A stretch of DNA of 64,000 nucleotides from Xiphydria camelus (GCA_963678675.1 OY783194.1:17227370-17291369); one strand, 5' to 3'; counted from the stretch's first letter, positions 30,849 through 42,759 are shown. Notes: generated from the letters alone by a model not told the origin. Numbers and translations are program-made.

Positions 30849-33161
30849 ATGGAAGAACAGCAACTAAACGTTGACTTGTGTTTGGAGGTGGAAAAGCATC
30901 TCTGCTTGTATGACGTCACTCTAGTCGATCACTCCAAACGGTCAGTGTTGGAGAAAGCATGGGCCGAAGTTGGAAAGGCAGTGGGATTATCAGGTAAGAA
31001 GAATTTCAAATAAAGTAATGTAAATGTCAATAAAATAATGTAAATTAGTGTAAGGTAATGAATCATTGGTTTAGTGCTAATTCCTTCTACGGTAAAAAAA
31101 TGTCCCTGTGAAAAATTAGAAAAATTGAGTTAGGTGTAATTGACGTAAAGAAGTATTATTTTTAATTATTAAATAGAATATCTATTCCCCCATAATTATC
31201 ATTTAATTCTATTGAATAATTAAAAATAATATTTCTTTACGTCAATTACACCTAAAACTCAATTTTTTTAATTTTTCACGTGGAAATTATTTTACTATAG
31301 AAGGAATTAGCACTAAACAAATGATTTAACAATTTCACCGTGTTATTCAAATGGAAATCAGAAAAAGCGATTGAAACGCCCCTAAATATTGAGTAGGAAT
31401 GTGCACCCGGCTGCATATTCAAAGTTACTAAATACTAACATTTTAAGTGCCCGCCAAGAGAATTAATTAAAAAACCTTTTTTTTTAATCAGTAATGTATA
31501 GTAAACTGAAAGAGTTACGTTCTTTGTATGAAAAAAATTGTATCATTATTTTACTCTATATCCTCCACCATACAATATTTCCATTGCGAAGAAATGGCGC
31601 CTGCCTCACTCAAAAAGTAATGTGCAAGATAATCACGATATGATGCTGGTCGGTGGCTTGCCAGTTGAAAATTTCTTGCGTTCATGTACCACCGGTCTGG
31701 TGTCTTCTGCCTCTTCCAGATTTTCGTTTGCAACATATGCTCGACCTTCCCTTTTTCTCACAAAATTATGCAGTATACAGCATGCTTTAGTAACGTTTTC
31801 TACATGTGTTCTGTTTGAAGATAAAATGGATGTCTTCAAAATTTGAAATTTCTGACTCATCATACCAAAAGCACATTCCACAACCCTGCGAGCACGACTT
31901 AATCGATAATTAAAAATACGTCGTATGTTAGTCAGTCCCCTTTGTTTGTATGACGTCATAAGTGTGCGTTTCAATGGAAATGCTTCGTCGCCAACCAAAA
32001 AAAAATGGAAGCTCTGTTGTTGTTATCGTCTGGTAAAGATCTATGAGTAGGAATCTGCAAACCATCCCCGTTTAACCACTGTCCAAGTCTGGACTCACGG
32101 AAAATCCCTCCATCACTCAATTTTCCATAGAATCCTATTTCTATCGAAATAAAATTTCCATCCGCATCCGAACACGTCAGCAGAACAATTGAATGGTAAT
32201 GCTTATAGTTGAAGTCCAACGATCCAGCATGTGAAATTTTCTGCATTCGGGTATGTTTACCATCTAAACTGCCAATACAGTTTGGCAGATTCCAGAGCTC
32301 ATGAAATCGTTTTGCATTGTTCATCCACATATTTTCATTAGGTCTTGGCATATAATTCGCATGCAGAGCTTGCCATGTGGCGATCAAAGTTGAAGAGATT
32401 ATATGAGATACGGTTGAATGTTCTCGAACAAAGTAGAAAGCAAGGGAAGCCATAGATGCCCCAGTACCCAAATACCTGAAAACGAAACGCTGATAACCGG
32501 TATGCGAAACAGTAGGTATTCCGTTATGAAAAACTTGTTTACTTTCAGGTGAAGCCAGCAAAAAAAGGTGAACGAATGTAAGGACAGTATATGTTTGAAA
32601 AAAATCCACTACAAAGAGTGGATCAGGGGCCCAGAAAAGTTACTACCTCAACAATTATTTGCAATTCCTAAAACCCCACGTTAAGTTACCGGTCAAATCT
32701 GTCGGTAGTAACTTGTTACCCTTCTACTACATCACCGAAAGACGTATCAGATGAAAACAATCAACAAGATGGTTCACAGGATGAAGATCCAGATGTAATT
32801 AAAGACAGTGGAGAACAGGAGGCCGTTGAGAATGTCTAAGAACTACCTCAGAGTTATAATAATATTGTCGGCCCTCAAATCGGTACTGAAACTCCCCCTC
32901 AAAATTATCAGAAAAAGTACAAGAAAACTCCTAGACCCAAAACTGATGTTGTTCAAGCTTTTGTAGAATTCTTCCAGTCAAAAAAAAAAACAAAAAATGA
33001 GTCATGAATCAGAAAACCCGCGGAAACAATTTTTACTCAGTTTGTTACTGGAAGTGTCCGACCTACCGGAAACCACATTTCGAATATTTAAAAGACGTGT
33101 TCTTGGACTTCTCGACGACCTCCAGGTGCTAGCTCCACCCACGACGTCAAGCACTGCGTAA
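30849..33161 (+). pseudogene. MADF-BESS partner protein of the Harbinger element
   Basis: Exon 1 (30849-30993) encodes the start of a MADF domain (KHLCLYDVTLVDHSK, VLEKAWAEVGKAVGLS) and ends before GTAAGAAG. Exon 2 starts at 32549 after TTTACTTTCAG in matching phase and gives EASKKR, NVRTVYV, SGSGAQKSYYLNNYLQFLKP, completing the MADF domain. It then gives an acidic linker and a BESS-like end (DLPETTFRIFKRRVLGLLDD). Two TGA codons, a frameshift near 32720, a stop near 32838 and a frameshift in a poly-A run near 32990 disable it. Such MADF/Myb-like proteins assist Harbinger transposases. The intron holds a transposase exon on the other strand. Confidence 0.8.
31061..31327. repeat. palindromic MITE in the MADF intron
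   Basis: AATCATTGGTTTAGTGCTAA and its inverse close arms of about 125 bases that also share CGTAAAGAA and AATTGACG blocks. The related locus at 44930-45256 appears to lack it. Confidence 0.85.
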
Positions 33162-33460
33162 TCCCATTCAGAATCGCGACTTGATTACAGCTCATTTTCG
33201 CCCGAATCAATGTCATTTTAAGATTGCTACGGAGATACTCGCACAATTGCAACAAAGCTACGATCTTCAGTATATATAAAGTGCGAAGATGATATGAGTC
33301 CATGTTGCAATAATATTATTTTTGTATTTGCTGTGTTTTAAAATATAAAATTCACACATACCTCAATATTATGAGAAGTCTCTCTTCCACTGATACACAT
33401 TTCCTGTAGTTAGTATCTCTTTTAGAAATATAAGGATGACCAAGTTTGACAAAAGGTTAA

Positions 33461-35970
33461 CCTTCCGTCGGGCGCAATATGTTAACCGTGGAGTTCGGGC
33501 GCAATGTGCTTGAGGAGCACATTACGAAAAAAACATAACAAACGCCTAATTAAATTCATTTTTAGAACTAACAAGTGGGGACCATCATTATTAGGGGTGT
33601 TAAAAGAAGAAAAACAACATTTTCTGCAAAAGAGACTTGTATTTGAGATAAAACAGTGAACAAAATTAATGAACTTTATAAGTCAATATCAAATACTGTG
33701 AACAATAAGTAAAGTTAGAAAAACGTAAAGTAAAAAAGGGAAATTAGAAAATTGTTTTAAAAAATGCTAGTAATAATATTGGTTCACTCAACTTCGGGGA
33801 GGGGGTCTGTATCTACTCCAGTAAAACACCGATCGCACACCATATTTGCATGAGATAAGCAAATATAAGTCTCGCATTTCTTGCATACGTGATTTGTCAG
33901 TCTTCTCAAACCAGTTTCGCTGGTGCAAGTTGAACATCGTTTTCTCTTAGGGGGTGGGGGAGTGAGGGGATTGACATTTTCTTCTTCCTGGGGTGGAGGA
34001 CGAAATCTTTTCAACCTATTTTGAAGTTCGGTTGGTATTCAAATAGTTTTTATACTTCTGCGACTTAACTCTCCAATCGTCAGTTCGTGGGCTAATTTTT
34101 TTAGGTACAGTCTTCTGCGTAGTGGTTCTAGATCGTTTCCAAGGTAAATGACTTGAGAGTTAATACCCGCCACATTTAGCATCGTGAAGAATATTACCAT
34201 TGGCCAACGCTTGATATTTCGAGACTCATCGTATGTAACACACATTTTGTCTGCAGTATCAACACCTCCTTTAGTCGAGTTATAAAATGTGATAATATTA
34301 GGTTTCTTCTTCTCTTCGGAATCAGGATCAATGGTGTTATCGTTATGAAGTGTTGATATAAGAATCACGTTTTTTCTCGGACGTGGAACATACGACACCA
34401 ATGTCTTTCCATCATTGAAACCAAACAAACTAGTAAATTGTGCCCTTCCCTTAGTAGCTACAAATTCTGGTGGTAGGTGTCTTTTATTTTTTTTGACAGT
34501 CCCAACATAGGATAGTTTCTTCTTTTTCAGGTCATCGACGAGATCTATATTAGTGAACCAATTATCGGCAGTTATGTTACGACCAGATCCATATATGGGC
34601 TCAACCATTCTGTTCACTACATCACTTGGTTTATTGCTTATACAGAAAGGTCCTTCTGGCTGCTTTCCAGTATAAATTTGCATGTTATAGGTGTAATACT
34701 GTTTTGCATCAACGAGGGCGAAACATTTTATACCATATTTGCTTGGTTTCGATGGTATATACTGGCGAAAAGGACAGTTTCCTCGAAAACCTGGAAGCAT
34801 TTCGTCAATGGTTACATTCTCCCCAAGAATATAGCTCTTTTGGCAACTTTGCACGAATTTATGAAAAATGTCACGAATTGGAGCAAGCCGATCGATTCTT
34901 TTCCTTTCGTCCCTTGTATTTCGATCATCAAAACGCAAACAGCGTATGAGAGTCTTAAACCGCTTAATACTCATCACAAGGCTGAATTTTTCAATACCGT
35001 CGCTTTCTTTCCCCCAAAGTTCCTCGAGACTTTGACGATTCCCTCTGTATGCTCCTGCTAGATACAGTAGCCCGATGAAAGCTTTTATTTCGATTATATC
35101 TGTGGATTTGGTATCTCTCTCTGAAATATTTATTCCTGATGGTGTCAATATATTGGTTGGTATACTTTACTACCATTTCTAATATTTCTTCAGTGAAAAG
35201 ATTACTCCAACAGTCAACAGCAGTCTTAGCAGCTCTCGCGTTTCCCTTGACCCCAGGTAAATGAGTAATCAAGTTATGAGGTGCCCTACGTACACTTCTC
35301 TGAGGAGGATTTTTGTTCCACTTAGTAGTCTTATCTTTACCCCAAAAAAAATGGTACTTAAATCATCATCATCATCTGCATCGGTTTCACATTCCTGTTC
35401 CGATTCGGAATCAACATCGCGTTCTTCTACATCATCCTCGGAAGCAATGTCGCTTTCCTCTCCAAAATCGTCGTTCAAGGTCGGATCGTCGTCATCTCTC
35501 GTTAACAAATCCATTATGTCTACATATTTCGGGTTATCCAAATTATAGAGTTTACGGGACATTTTTTCACAAAAAACTGGAACAAGTGACAAGAAATAAA
35601 AAAAATGTTACGTGTTGGGGCGCAATGTGCCAGACAAGCCCAACTCATAAATCAAGACATTTTTCCAAAATTATTGAAAATCTTTGTATTATTTGTCCTA
35701 AAGTAAAGGTTAAAAATGTTCTTTCTGTAAATCTTTAAAAAATACATACCTTTATAAATGTGACGAATTCGGGCGCAATGAGCTTATCTGAACAAAACTT
35801 GAAAATACCACTTAACGAGAGTCGAATAGAAACTAAGTGGGGAAGGTTACGTAGAGCATCTTAAAAGCGACAGCTACTGAGACGGACATGCGCCAGTGTC
35901 GCCCACTGGCGGGGAGAATTAATAAAATGGAAGCGCTGTGCCTGTTAGATCAGATGCGCCCGACGGAAGG
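33461..35970 (-). mobile_element. piggyBac element 2
   Basis: TTAA at 33457-33460 and 35971-35974. Inverted ends CCTTCCGTCGGGCGCA and TGCGCCCGACGGAAGG. Subterminal GGGCGCAATGTGC motifs recur near 33505, 35622 and 35770. It sits inside the Harbinger transposase gene. Confidence 0.92.
33784..35592 (-). pseudogene. piggyBac transposase 2
   Basis: The acidic N-terminus (MSRKLYNLDNP, GEESDIASEDD) is followed, after a frameshift in a T-run near 35345, by NLITHLPGVKGNARAAKTAV. After a second frameshift near 35127 come IIEIKAFIGLLYLAGAYRG, VTIDEMLPGFRGNCPF (first Asp), ITADNWFTNIDLV (second) and GGVDTADKMCVTYDESRNIK (third). A TGA at 34039-34041 precedes the C-terminal cysteine-rich domain (CSTCTSE..CKKCETYICLSH..CDRC), which stays in frame. 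Three lesions in total. Confidence 0.9.
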
Positions 35971-36161
35971 TTAAAGCTGTCTTTGGACATGCGGTACACA
36001 GATTTGAACTTGTCCTCGTGGTCTGCCAGTTCTAGAGTGCAAATGAAATCACCTCTATTCTTATTTCTCGCGATGTACGGGTGCAACCACCACTGGTGAC
36101 GACGTCGTCTTCGTCTTCTTAAGTATGCCAGAACTATAGCTTCTTCCTCACTTGACGACAT

Positions 36162-36744
36162 GTTTATGAGGCTACACTAGAAGAAATTTTATTGAAGTAA
36201 AACTTCTTACGGCGCGGTAGAAAATGAAACTGCTGTGAAACGAAAATATTCACAGGGAATGAGGGGTAAGCGCTCGTGGTGGGGGACGCTGTCGGTGGGA
36301 TGAGCGATAGAAGGGACGGTGGGGAAAGAGGGGAGGTGAGAGAAAAAAGAATGCGTAATGGTGGATGTACACTGTAGACTTTTTCGCTAGATTTCCTCTC
36401 GCTAGAGCTGTCCGACACTTAACTCACAAGTGGACACAGCGTTGAAAGCAGTCTACTAGCTAGATTGTACTGGAGACACGATAAAAATGTGCTGCCAAAG
36501 AGATTTTAGTCTATTGGGGACCGACTAAATAGAGTGACCCAGTCTATTGAAAGTGACAAGCGCCGGGTTCCTCGAGTCGAAAGCGAAGGGCCCCTCGACC
36601 GCGTGTTCACATTTCAGGAGCCTCGCGGGAGGGCACGGAAACCCTCTGCCTTTCACTCTCCTCGGATAAAGTGAAGACCTGCAATGAATTAAACTATTGC
36701 GGCGCACGTGCACTTGTCCGGGGACTTCTTATCTTCGTTTTGTA
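36162..36744. other. 5' flank of the Harbinger transposase, no gene
   Basis: Non-coding. It probably contains the promoter and right end of the Harbinger element, but I could not define the terminus. A GTGGACACAGCG block near 36432 is of the kind seen in Harbinger ends. Confidence 0.35.
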
Positions 36745-36931
36745 ACTCTTTTAATAAATTTGTGAAGAGCCCTTTCTTTTCTCTTTCTACAACCCAATTT
36801 ATTAACCACATACTTCGTTTCCTTTTAGTTCGTTTTTCTGTACTTTTCTTGTTATTTAAAATTACAATAATGACAGCTGCCGCGATTGCAGTCCGCCGAG
36901 ACATTTTACAAAGGTTCCACTCTACGGCCAC
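36745..36931 (-). pseudogene. second Harbinger-type transposase, first-exon fragment
   Basis: The minus frame reads MSRRTAIAAAVIIVIL and RSMWLINWVVEREKKGLFTN, then LLKELQNEDKKS. This is the basic/WxxxW N-terminal exon seen in PIF/Harbinger transposases, and it differs from the one at 36161. Nothing downstream continues it. Confidence 0.6.
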
Positions 36932-37086
36932 ACGTTCCCTGTGTACATAGCAAATAGAGAAGTCTATACGAAATTAGTCTCAAGCAACTCTAGGTCACTC
37001 TACCTAGAGAAAAAATTACTATAGTGTACACAGTCAGTAGATTCATCTAGCTAACAACTCTACGATCTAGCCCGATTTTGCTCTAC

Positions 37087-37418
37087 AGTGCACATTCACC
37101 ATAAAAGCGGTAATACACGTAAGTGTATACTTGAGAAGTATGCTTGTAAAAGCTTTTTATACAATTATACATGAAAAGTCCCCATCGATCTCGTGTGTGC
37201 CAAAAATTGTATACAAGGTCAAAGTTCGCAAAAATGGGTTTCTTAGATTTATTAGCGAAACGGTTAGTTTTATGATAAAAATGGTTCAGACAAAAATTGT
37301 AGATCATGCAATTCTCTACAAAAATTATCCTTACACTTTTTTCCTAAGATTCACCATTTCTGAGGAAAAGCCATTCTAAAGTTGTATTCTCCATAATATG
37401 CATGACTACGCTGCCTGT
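37087..37418. repeat. left arm of a large palindromic element
   Basis: Inverted match to 42912-43215, with shared blocks such as GGTTAGT, GATCATGCAATTCTCTAC and AAGATTCACCATTTCTGAG. The arm is cut by the nuclease element at 37419 and continues at 40022-40044 (GATCATTGGACGTATAAT). Confidence 0.8.
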
Positions 37419-40021
37419 GTAGTCCAGTCGTCAGGTATTTTGAGATCAAAAAAATTCCTACATAAGGTTTTATTGGCTAAATCTGTTCATTGAGAGGTCA
37501 ATATGTAGGAATAGAAAAATAATACTCGAACTCGTCCCGGAACCGATTGTTTAAACAAGTGAAATGGACGCTTTTTAGGTTTTTTATGAATAACTCGAAA
37601 AATATCAATTTTAGAATAAAAATAGTTATTATCAGTTTTATTCCTTGATAAATTTTCTACAAAAACATATCTACACTTTTTTACATCCGACCAATAGTTT
37701 ATGAGATACGGCTCTCGAATCGCGTAAAATTTTGTGGGGCTTCCATATTTTTAAGTAATATACACATTCAGGTTTTATCAACGTCCATATGAAGCAGTAA
37801 AATTTATTATAATATAAAACAAGGCAGAACTTGTTGATTTTCAATTAAAAATTAATCTGAAGCAAAAAATTTGGAAACATGAAGAATACTTTTTTTGTTA
37901 AAAATACATTTAAATCGGTAAAATAAATTTGTTGTTACATATTTCAATTTTTTCTTCTTTTGGGAGCTGGTGAACGAAGGTTTGAATCAGAATCACTCTC
38001 ATCTGTACTTGCTTCTTCTTCTTCTGTTTCCACGGAAAGGAATTATTCAACATCGATGTCTATCAACTCATCGATTTCTTCTTCAATGTCAATATTGTTA
38101 TCAGTATTAGAGCAGCTTTTCCCTTGGCAATTTAGACAGATCACGAAACACTGCAACCCAACTTTGCGGCAACTACAGTTGTTTGTACAGCCTTTAAAAC
38201 ATTTACAGCAAATGGTTTGTAACAATTCTTCTGGGGCAGCAGGAGAAGTGGTGGTACATGGTAGTAACCCATTCACTGTTTGTCTCCAACCCCAATCGGT
38301 AGGATTCAAATGATTACCACTCCAGCTTTGGATTTGGTGATATACCCGGAGAGCATGTAGCCTTGTAGCATCTCGAGTTGAAGGTAAAGATGCCAAATTA
38401 AATGAATTTTTGGTTAAAGCTTTTGCGAAGCACTGAAACCGAAATTGATCAAAATACATTAGTGTTTTTTTAGCTCTATATAAAGCCAAAATTAATTTTT
38501 GAGCTGCAAAATCAAGGTGATCGGGATGAGAGTGTGTACAAAGAAATTGTGAGATAATTGTCTGCAAATCATTATCATTTTCTAATAACTTGACATGTTT
38601 TATTTTGCCCATTCGAAAAAAAGCTGAAGTTGTGTCACAACCACTGAAAGCATAGAAGAATAGAAGGAACTTGCGAATCGATGGAAATTGAAAACTTTCA
38701 GTTGTATATAATTTCTCTTAAGCTTTTCCTTTACTCAGTTTTAAGAAGTAGATATTTTCATGTACACAGGGTCAAGCCCTGTCATAAGAACTAATAAATT
38801 GATGCCTTCACCAACAATTACCACAGCTTCGTAATTTTGTGCTATTTCTTTAGCAGAAGTAACTATCAAACTATCTGCATCTTCGTATGCTTGTTTGGTA
38901 GTAAAACCCGCACTGCGAGTTTATCATTCAATGCTGTAATGAGTCTGCTTTTATTAGTGTCATTACTCAAAAATTTATCTTGTGAAACCGTCACTTTCAT
39001 TGTTAAATCAAATATAAGATCCACCGAGGTTTGTTTCTGCGGCCTTCTCAATCGTTCAGCGTATTTCGTGCTTTCCATATAGGCATCATGTGGGTATCCA
39101 TCGAAGACAATATTATGCTGTGAGGTTGAAAATGCCCTTGCATGTACTGCACATACATATTCGTGATTTCTTCGAAATTTTCATTCTGTTGCCATAGTAC
39201 CCGATGAAGAAGGTATCCACCATCCAACATGTATCGTTTTATTAACTGGTAATTGAGTATTAGATGGTGTGAAATATTCGTATAAAGTAGACTCTTTGTT
39301 TTGCGCATACCTAATTCATCAAATAATGATAAAAAGGATACGGTGCCAATTCATAGTCAAAGGAATTTTTTAATTGCTCATTTGACTTTTTCGTCAGCGA
39401 AATCCGTTGGAATAATAACAGAGGGTTTACTGACACAGTCTCATTATTAACTTTAATTGACGTTTTCATCGTAGAAAGTGGTTTCACCCTAGCGTTTCTG
39501 GCTAGTTTGACACTTCCAAAATTTTTTCCAACAATTGTCCGCATCAGTGCTGTTTCGAGTTCGAGGGAATTATGACAATTTTACTGATACTATCATCGCC
39601 TCTTATACCAGTGCTCAATGATACGATGTGTGGAGAAAAATTTAAAACCATATAATAAAATATTTAGCATAGAGCGTCGGATGTTGCAGTGCTACCATGA
39701 CTAATCGCATCTCGGGGCTGTATCTCGTAAACTATAGTTCGTACGTAAAAAAGTGCACAGACATTTTTGTAGAAACTTTATACAGGAGCAAAATTGATAA
39801 TAACTATTTTTATTCTAAAATTTCTATTTTTCTAGTTATTCATAAAAAACCTAAAAAGCATCCATTTCACTTGTTTAAACAATCGGTTCCAGGACGAGTT
39901 CGAGTATTATTTTTTTGTTTATTAATATTGACCCCTTAAAGAACTGATTAAGACAATGAAACCTTTTGTAGCAATTTTTTCGTGATTTCTATGTTTTTTT
40001 TTGCTCTGACGCCTGGACTAC
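37419..40021. mobile_element. nuclease-coding TIR element, copy 2
   Basis: Ends GTAGTCCAGTCGTCAGG and CTCTGACGCCTGGACTAC, with ~300 further bases pairing inside (TTGTTTAAACAAGTG and its inverse). TGT is repeated at 37416-37418 and 40022-40024. Same family as 9630-11601. Confidence 0.82.
38043..39560 (-). pseudogene. transposon protein with FEN/PIN-nuclease-like motifs and a cysteine-rich C-terminus
   Basis: In order on the minus strand: KVNNETVSVNPLLLFQRISL; SFDYELAPYPF; GMRKTKSLLYT; YMLDGGYLLHRVLW; IVFDGYPHDAYMESTKYAER; VTVSQDKFLSNDTNKSRLI; YEDADSLIVTSAKE; VVIVGEGINLLVL; FYAFSGCDTTSAFF; NSFNLASLPSTRD; WGWRQTVNGLLP; and CCKCFKGCTNNCSCRKVGLQ. The EDAD and GExxxLL segments resemble the acidic motifs of FEN1/XPG or PIN nucleases. 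In place of the GEDxD I expect, this copy reads GEGIN, so it is probably inactive. Frameshifts lie near 39338, 39110, 38905 and around 38700. The last 189 codons are open. Confidence 0.65.
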
Positions 40022-40380
40022 TGTAGATCATTGGACGTATAATACAGGGTCTTCAAAAAGTCCCGGTACGGCTGATTATCTCAGCGGAAAATCATTTTAG
40101 AGAAAAATGTTTAATACAAAATTTTTAGGATTTTTCCCTGGCTACCCAATGGTTATATTGGATTTGACCTTGACCATGACTTTCAAGGTCATATCAAGGT
40201 CAAATTGATCTTTTTAAATGCGAACCCCTATTTTTGATACCGGAAATGAAAAGAGCGGGAAATTTCACATTCAAATATGTCCTTGACCATTTTTTTCATG
40301 TGACCTTCATGGTCAGCGGAGCACAGTCGGAAATTTCCTTGAATTAGAAGGACAATATTCTTAATGGCTTATTCAACTTA

Positions 40381-41118
40381 GGGGGGGGGAGTAGGGTCTA
40401 ACGCGTGGAAAATAACTCTATTTTTATGAATTTTTTTTAGAGCTATTGTTGAAATAGATGTATTCTAATGTTTCGCATGTTACAAAGCATCATTCATGCA
40501 CCCATGAACATTTTGTAATTTTTTTGTAGAAAAATATTGAGAAATAAGCCGGTGATTAAGCATTTTCGAGGACGCCTTTTAGAAAAGATGATTTACGGTG
40601 GACACTATATTTCAACGTAGAATTATCTCAAATCAAAAAATCAAAGCAATTTAGTTAAAACAGATGTTTTTCTAGACCCCTACGTTTTTCTTTTATTTTT
40701 TTTCCATTTTTAAATGTTTGGTGGTTGTTTGAAGTAAAAATTGCGATTTTTCACGAAAAAATCCGTCATTTTGTTGCTGTGAAATCCTCTTAATGTAACA
40801 AAAAAAAGAAAAAGGAAAACGTAGGGGTCTGGTACTTTATATGTAGAAAGTGTGTACAAAAGTTGAAAAGAATCGGTGCAGTAGTTTTTAAATGACGATG
40901 TCCACGGACTTTTAAAACTTGGTTTCGAAAAAGAAGCGTTTAAAGCGCCAAGTTCTTGTCGCTCTGCAGTATTAGAGGAGCGGAGACTTAAAGGTTCATG
41001 ACTGAGAGTTTTGCTCTGATTGACTTGAAATTTGGACACAACATTCTTTAAATATTTTACTATAAGAAAAGGCAATTTAAAAAAAAATTGATTTGTAGAC
41101 CCTACCCCCCCCCCCCCC
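40381..41118 (-). repeat. G-run-ended repeat, copy 2
   Basis: The left end AGGGGGGGGAGTAGGGTCTA and the right end, with AGACCCTACC and a run of over 20 C, are inverted, so this copy shows both termini of the family. It lies inside the 40045-41646 element. Confidence 0.8.
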
Positions 41119-41128
41119 CCCCCCTCTC

Positions 41129-41338
41129 AAACCAAATGCGGTATAGGGAGTTTTTTGGGTCGCTGATCACGAATCTGAAATCAGATTTCAAACATTCAAA
41201 ATTTTCCAATTTTGGCACGATTCCGTCAATTTTCGAAAATCTCGTCCGCCATATTGGATCCGCACATCTTGCATTTTTGAAACCTGACTCCAGATTCGTG
41301 ATCAGCGACCAAAAAACCCCCTATACCGTGTTTGGTTT
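41129..41338. repeat. ~210-bp palindrome
   Basis: AAACCAAATGCGGTATAGGG and CCCTATACCGTGTTTGGTTT; both arms contain GTCGCTGATCACGAATCT or its inverse. The loop is around 41200-41275. Confidence 0.85.
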
Positions 41339-41807
41339 AAAATGAATAAGCCATTAAGAATTTTGTCCTTCTAATTCAAGAAAATTTCCCACTGTGCTCC
41401 GCTGACCATAAAGGTCACACGAAAAAAATGGTCAAGGACACATTTGAATGTGAAATTTCCCACTCTTTTCATTCCAAATTTAAAGAAATCAGTTTGACCT
41501 TGATATAACCTTGAAGGTCATGGTCAAGGTCAAATCCAATATGACCATTGGGTAGCCAGGGAAAAATCCTAAAAATTTGGTATAAAACATTTTTCTCTAA
41601 AATTATTTTCCGCTGAGATAATCAGCCGTACTTTTTGAAGACCCTGTATAAGTAAAACTATTGGGTTGGTGCATAATTATTGCGGCTTTTTTTGCGGCTT
41701 CTTTTTCTTTACAAATTGGCATTTTGTTTATTTTTTTTCATTCAAATAATCTTCTCTATTTAGTTAATAAAATGCGTGTCGAAAATCATGTACATATTCG
41801 TCATACC

Positions 41808-42363
41808 GTGAGTGCACCGGTATCCGACCGTGTATGGGTATCCGTCCACCGAAGGTCGGTTATGGAAATATTTAATATTTAACATTTTTAAATGTTTAAA
41901 ATTTATTAATTTGTTTCGATGCGTGGCGCTAACATCATGCTTTGAATTTATTTTGTTAGAAGAGTAGGTTAGGATTGGAAATCAGTAGTTCAGATGGATA
42001 CGACAAAATGTAAGTAACAAACGTATTCAAACATGTTTAAATCGATGAATAATATATTGTAATATAAATTAAAATTATTGGAAGTGCTGAAAAAAACATT
42101 GTATTATTGTAAAATTACATTATTCGGTACCGGCGCAGAGCGAAAACAGACGGTCGAATACTGACCCTTTTGACCCTTCACTTTAAAATTTTATTATTTA
42201 ATTATTATGAATCCCTTTTCAAATTTTTTAATTTTTTTATTGATGAAAAAGAGTCCATCATTGTATTATATTTACTCTTCTTCCTATATTTGGCCATTGT
42301 AATTAAATATTACATTTCCCGCGCTAAAAAAAATCTTACATGGACGGATACCGGTGCACTCAC
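41808..42363. mobile_element. 556-bp MITE inside mariner
   Basis: Inverted ends GTGAGTGCACCGGTATCCG and CGGATACCGGTGCACTCAC. It separates the mariner 5' region from its coding start. The target duplication is unclear. Confidence 0.8.
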
Positions 42364-42374
42364 ATTATGCTCTA

Positions 42375-42606
42375 CCGCTTCGAGAAAGAATGGAAGGCGA
42401 CCCAGTCATTTCGCGATCTCAACGAACTTTTCGGCGAGGGAACAATCAGCAAAAGCCAAATTGAAAGATAGTTCAAAAAGTTCAAATCGGGCGATACAAA
42501 CCTTACAGATGACGAAGGAAGAGGTCAACCATCTGATTTCGACGACCAGGCACTTTTGGCAGCCGTGGAAGAAGACGAAAGCCTTCCATCTTTCTCGAAG
42601 TGGTAG
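42375..42606 (+). pseudogene. mariner transposase, N-terminal fragment
   Basis: Frames read EKEWKATQSFRDLNELFGEG, TISKSQIER, then a TAG where mariners have the Trp or Tyr before FKKFKSGDTNL. TDDEGRGQPSDFDDQALLAA follows. This is the first helix-turn-helix domain and linker. The rest, including the DD34D core, is deleted. Confidence 0.85.
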
Positions 42607-42759
42607 AGCATAATATGATGAATATGGACATGATTTTCGACACGAATTTTATTAATTAAATAGAAAAGATTATTTAAATTTAAAAAAAATTAACAATATG
42701 CCAATTTTTAAAGAAAAAGAAGCCGCCAAAAAAGCCGCAATATTATGCACCAACCCAAT

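Larger units (their letters stand above)
31551..36161 (-). pseudogene. PIF/Harbinger transposase, three exons, split by piggyBac 2
   Basis: The first coding part (36161-35975) reads MSSSEEEAIVLAYL, WWLHPYIARNKNRGDF and KSVYRMSKDSFN. piggyBac 2 is inserted here. The reading resumes at 33456 (HPYISKRDTNYRKC, VEERLLIILR), frameshifted near 33440, and splices at 33362 before GTATGTG. The last exon starts at 32475 (RYLGTGASMASLAFYFV) and carries IGSLDGKHTRM (first Asp), VGDEAFPLKRTL (second Asp) and ARRVVECAFGMMSQKF (Glu), the usual DDE_4 signature. Frameshifts lie in a T-run near 32008 and near 31640. The end is WKYCMVEDIE. Confidence 0.85.
40045..41646. mobile_element. TA-flanked element with long inverted arms
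   Basis: CAGGGTCTTCAAAAAGTCCC at the left and its inverse ending GAAGACCCTG at the right, with TA on each side (40043-40044, 41647-41648). Arms of more than 300 bases share CTTGACC-rich blocks. The original centre is replaced by the repeat at 40381-41118 and a palindrome. It has no gene. The termini recur inside the Helitron at 14403-15734. Confidence 0.85.
41661..42758 (+). mobile_element. mariner element, internally rearranged
   Basis: TIRs TTGGGTTGGTGCATAATTAT and ATTATGCACCAACCCAA with TA on both sides (41659-41660, 42759-42760). The subterminal AATTGGCATTTTGTT-type sequences are also inverted. A MITE lies at 41808-42363, and only the start of the transposase remains. Confidence 0.9.

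Noticed and set aside
30849..33161. A host MADF-BESS transcription factor gene
   Set aside because: It carries several stops, is interleaved with a Harbinger transposase and has a second copy beside another Harbinger-type end, so it belongs to the element.
35313..35738. A 141-aa His/Ser-rich plus-strand protein
   Set aside because: It is the antisense of the acidic N-terminus of piggyBac transposase 2.
41088..41345. An 85-aa protein starting in a C-run
   Set aside because: It spans the end of one repeat and a palindromic MITE.
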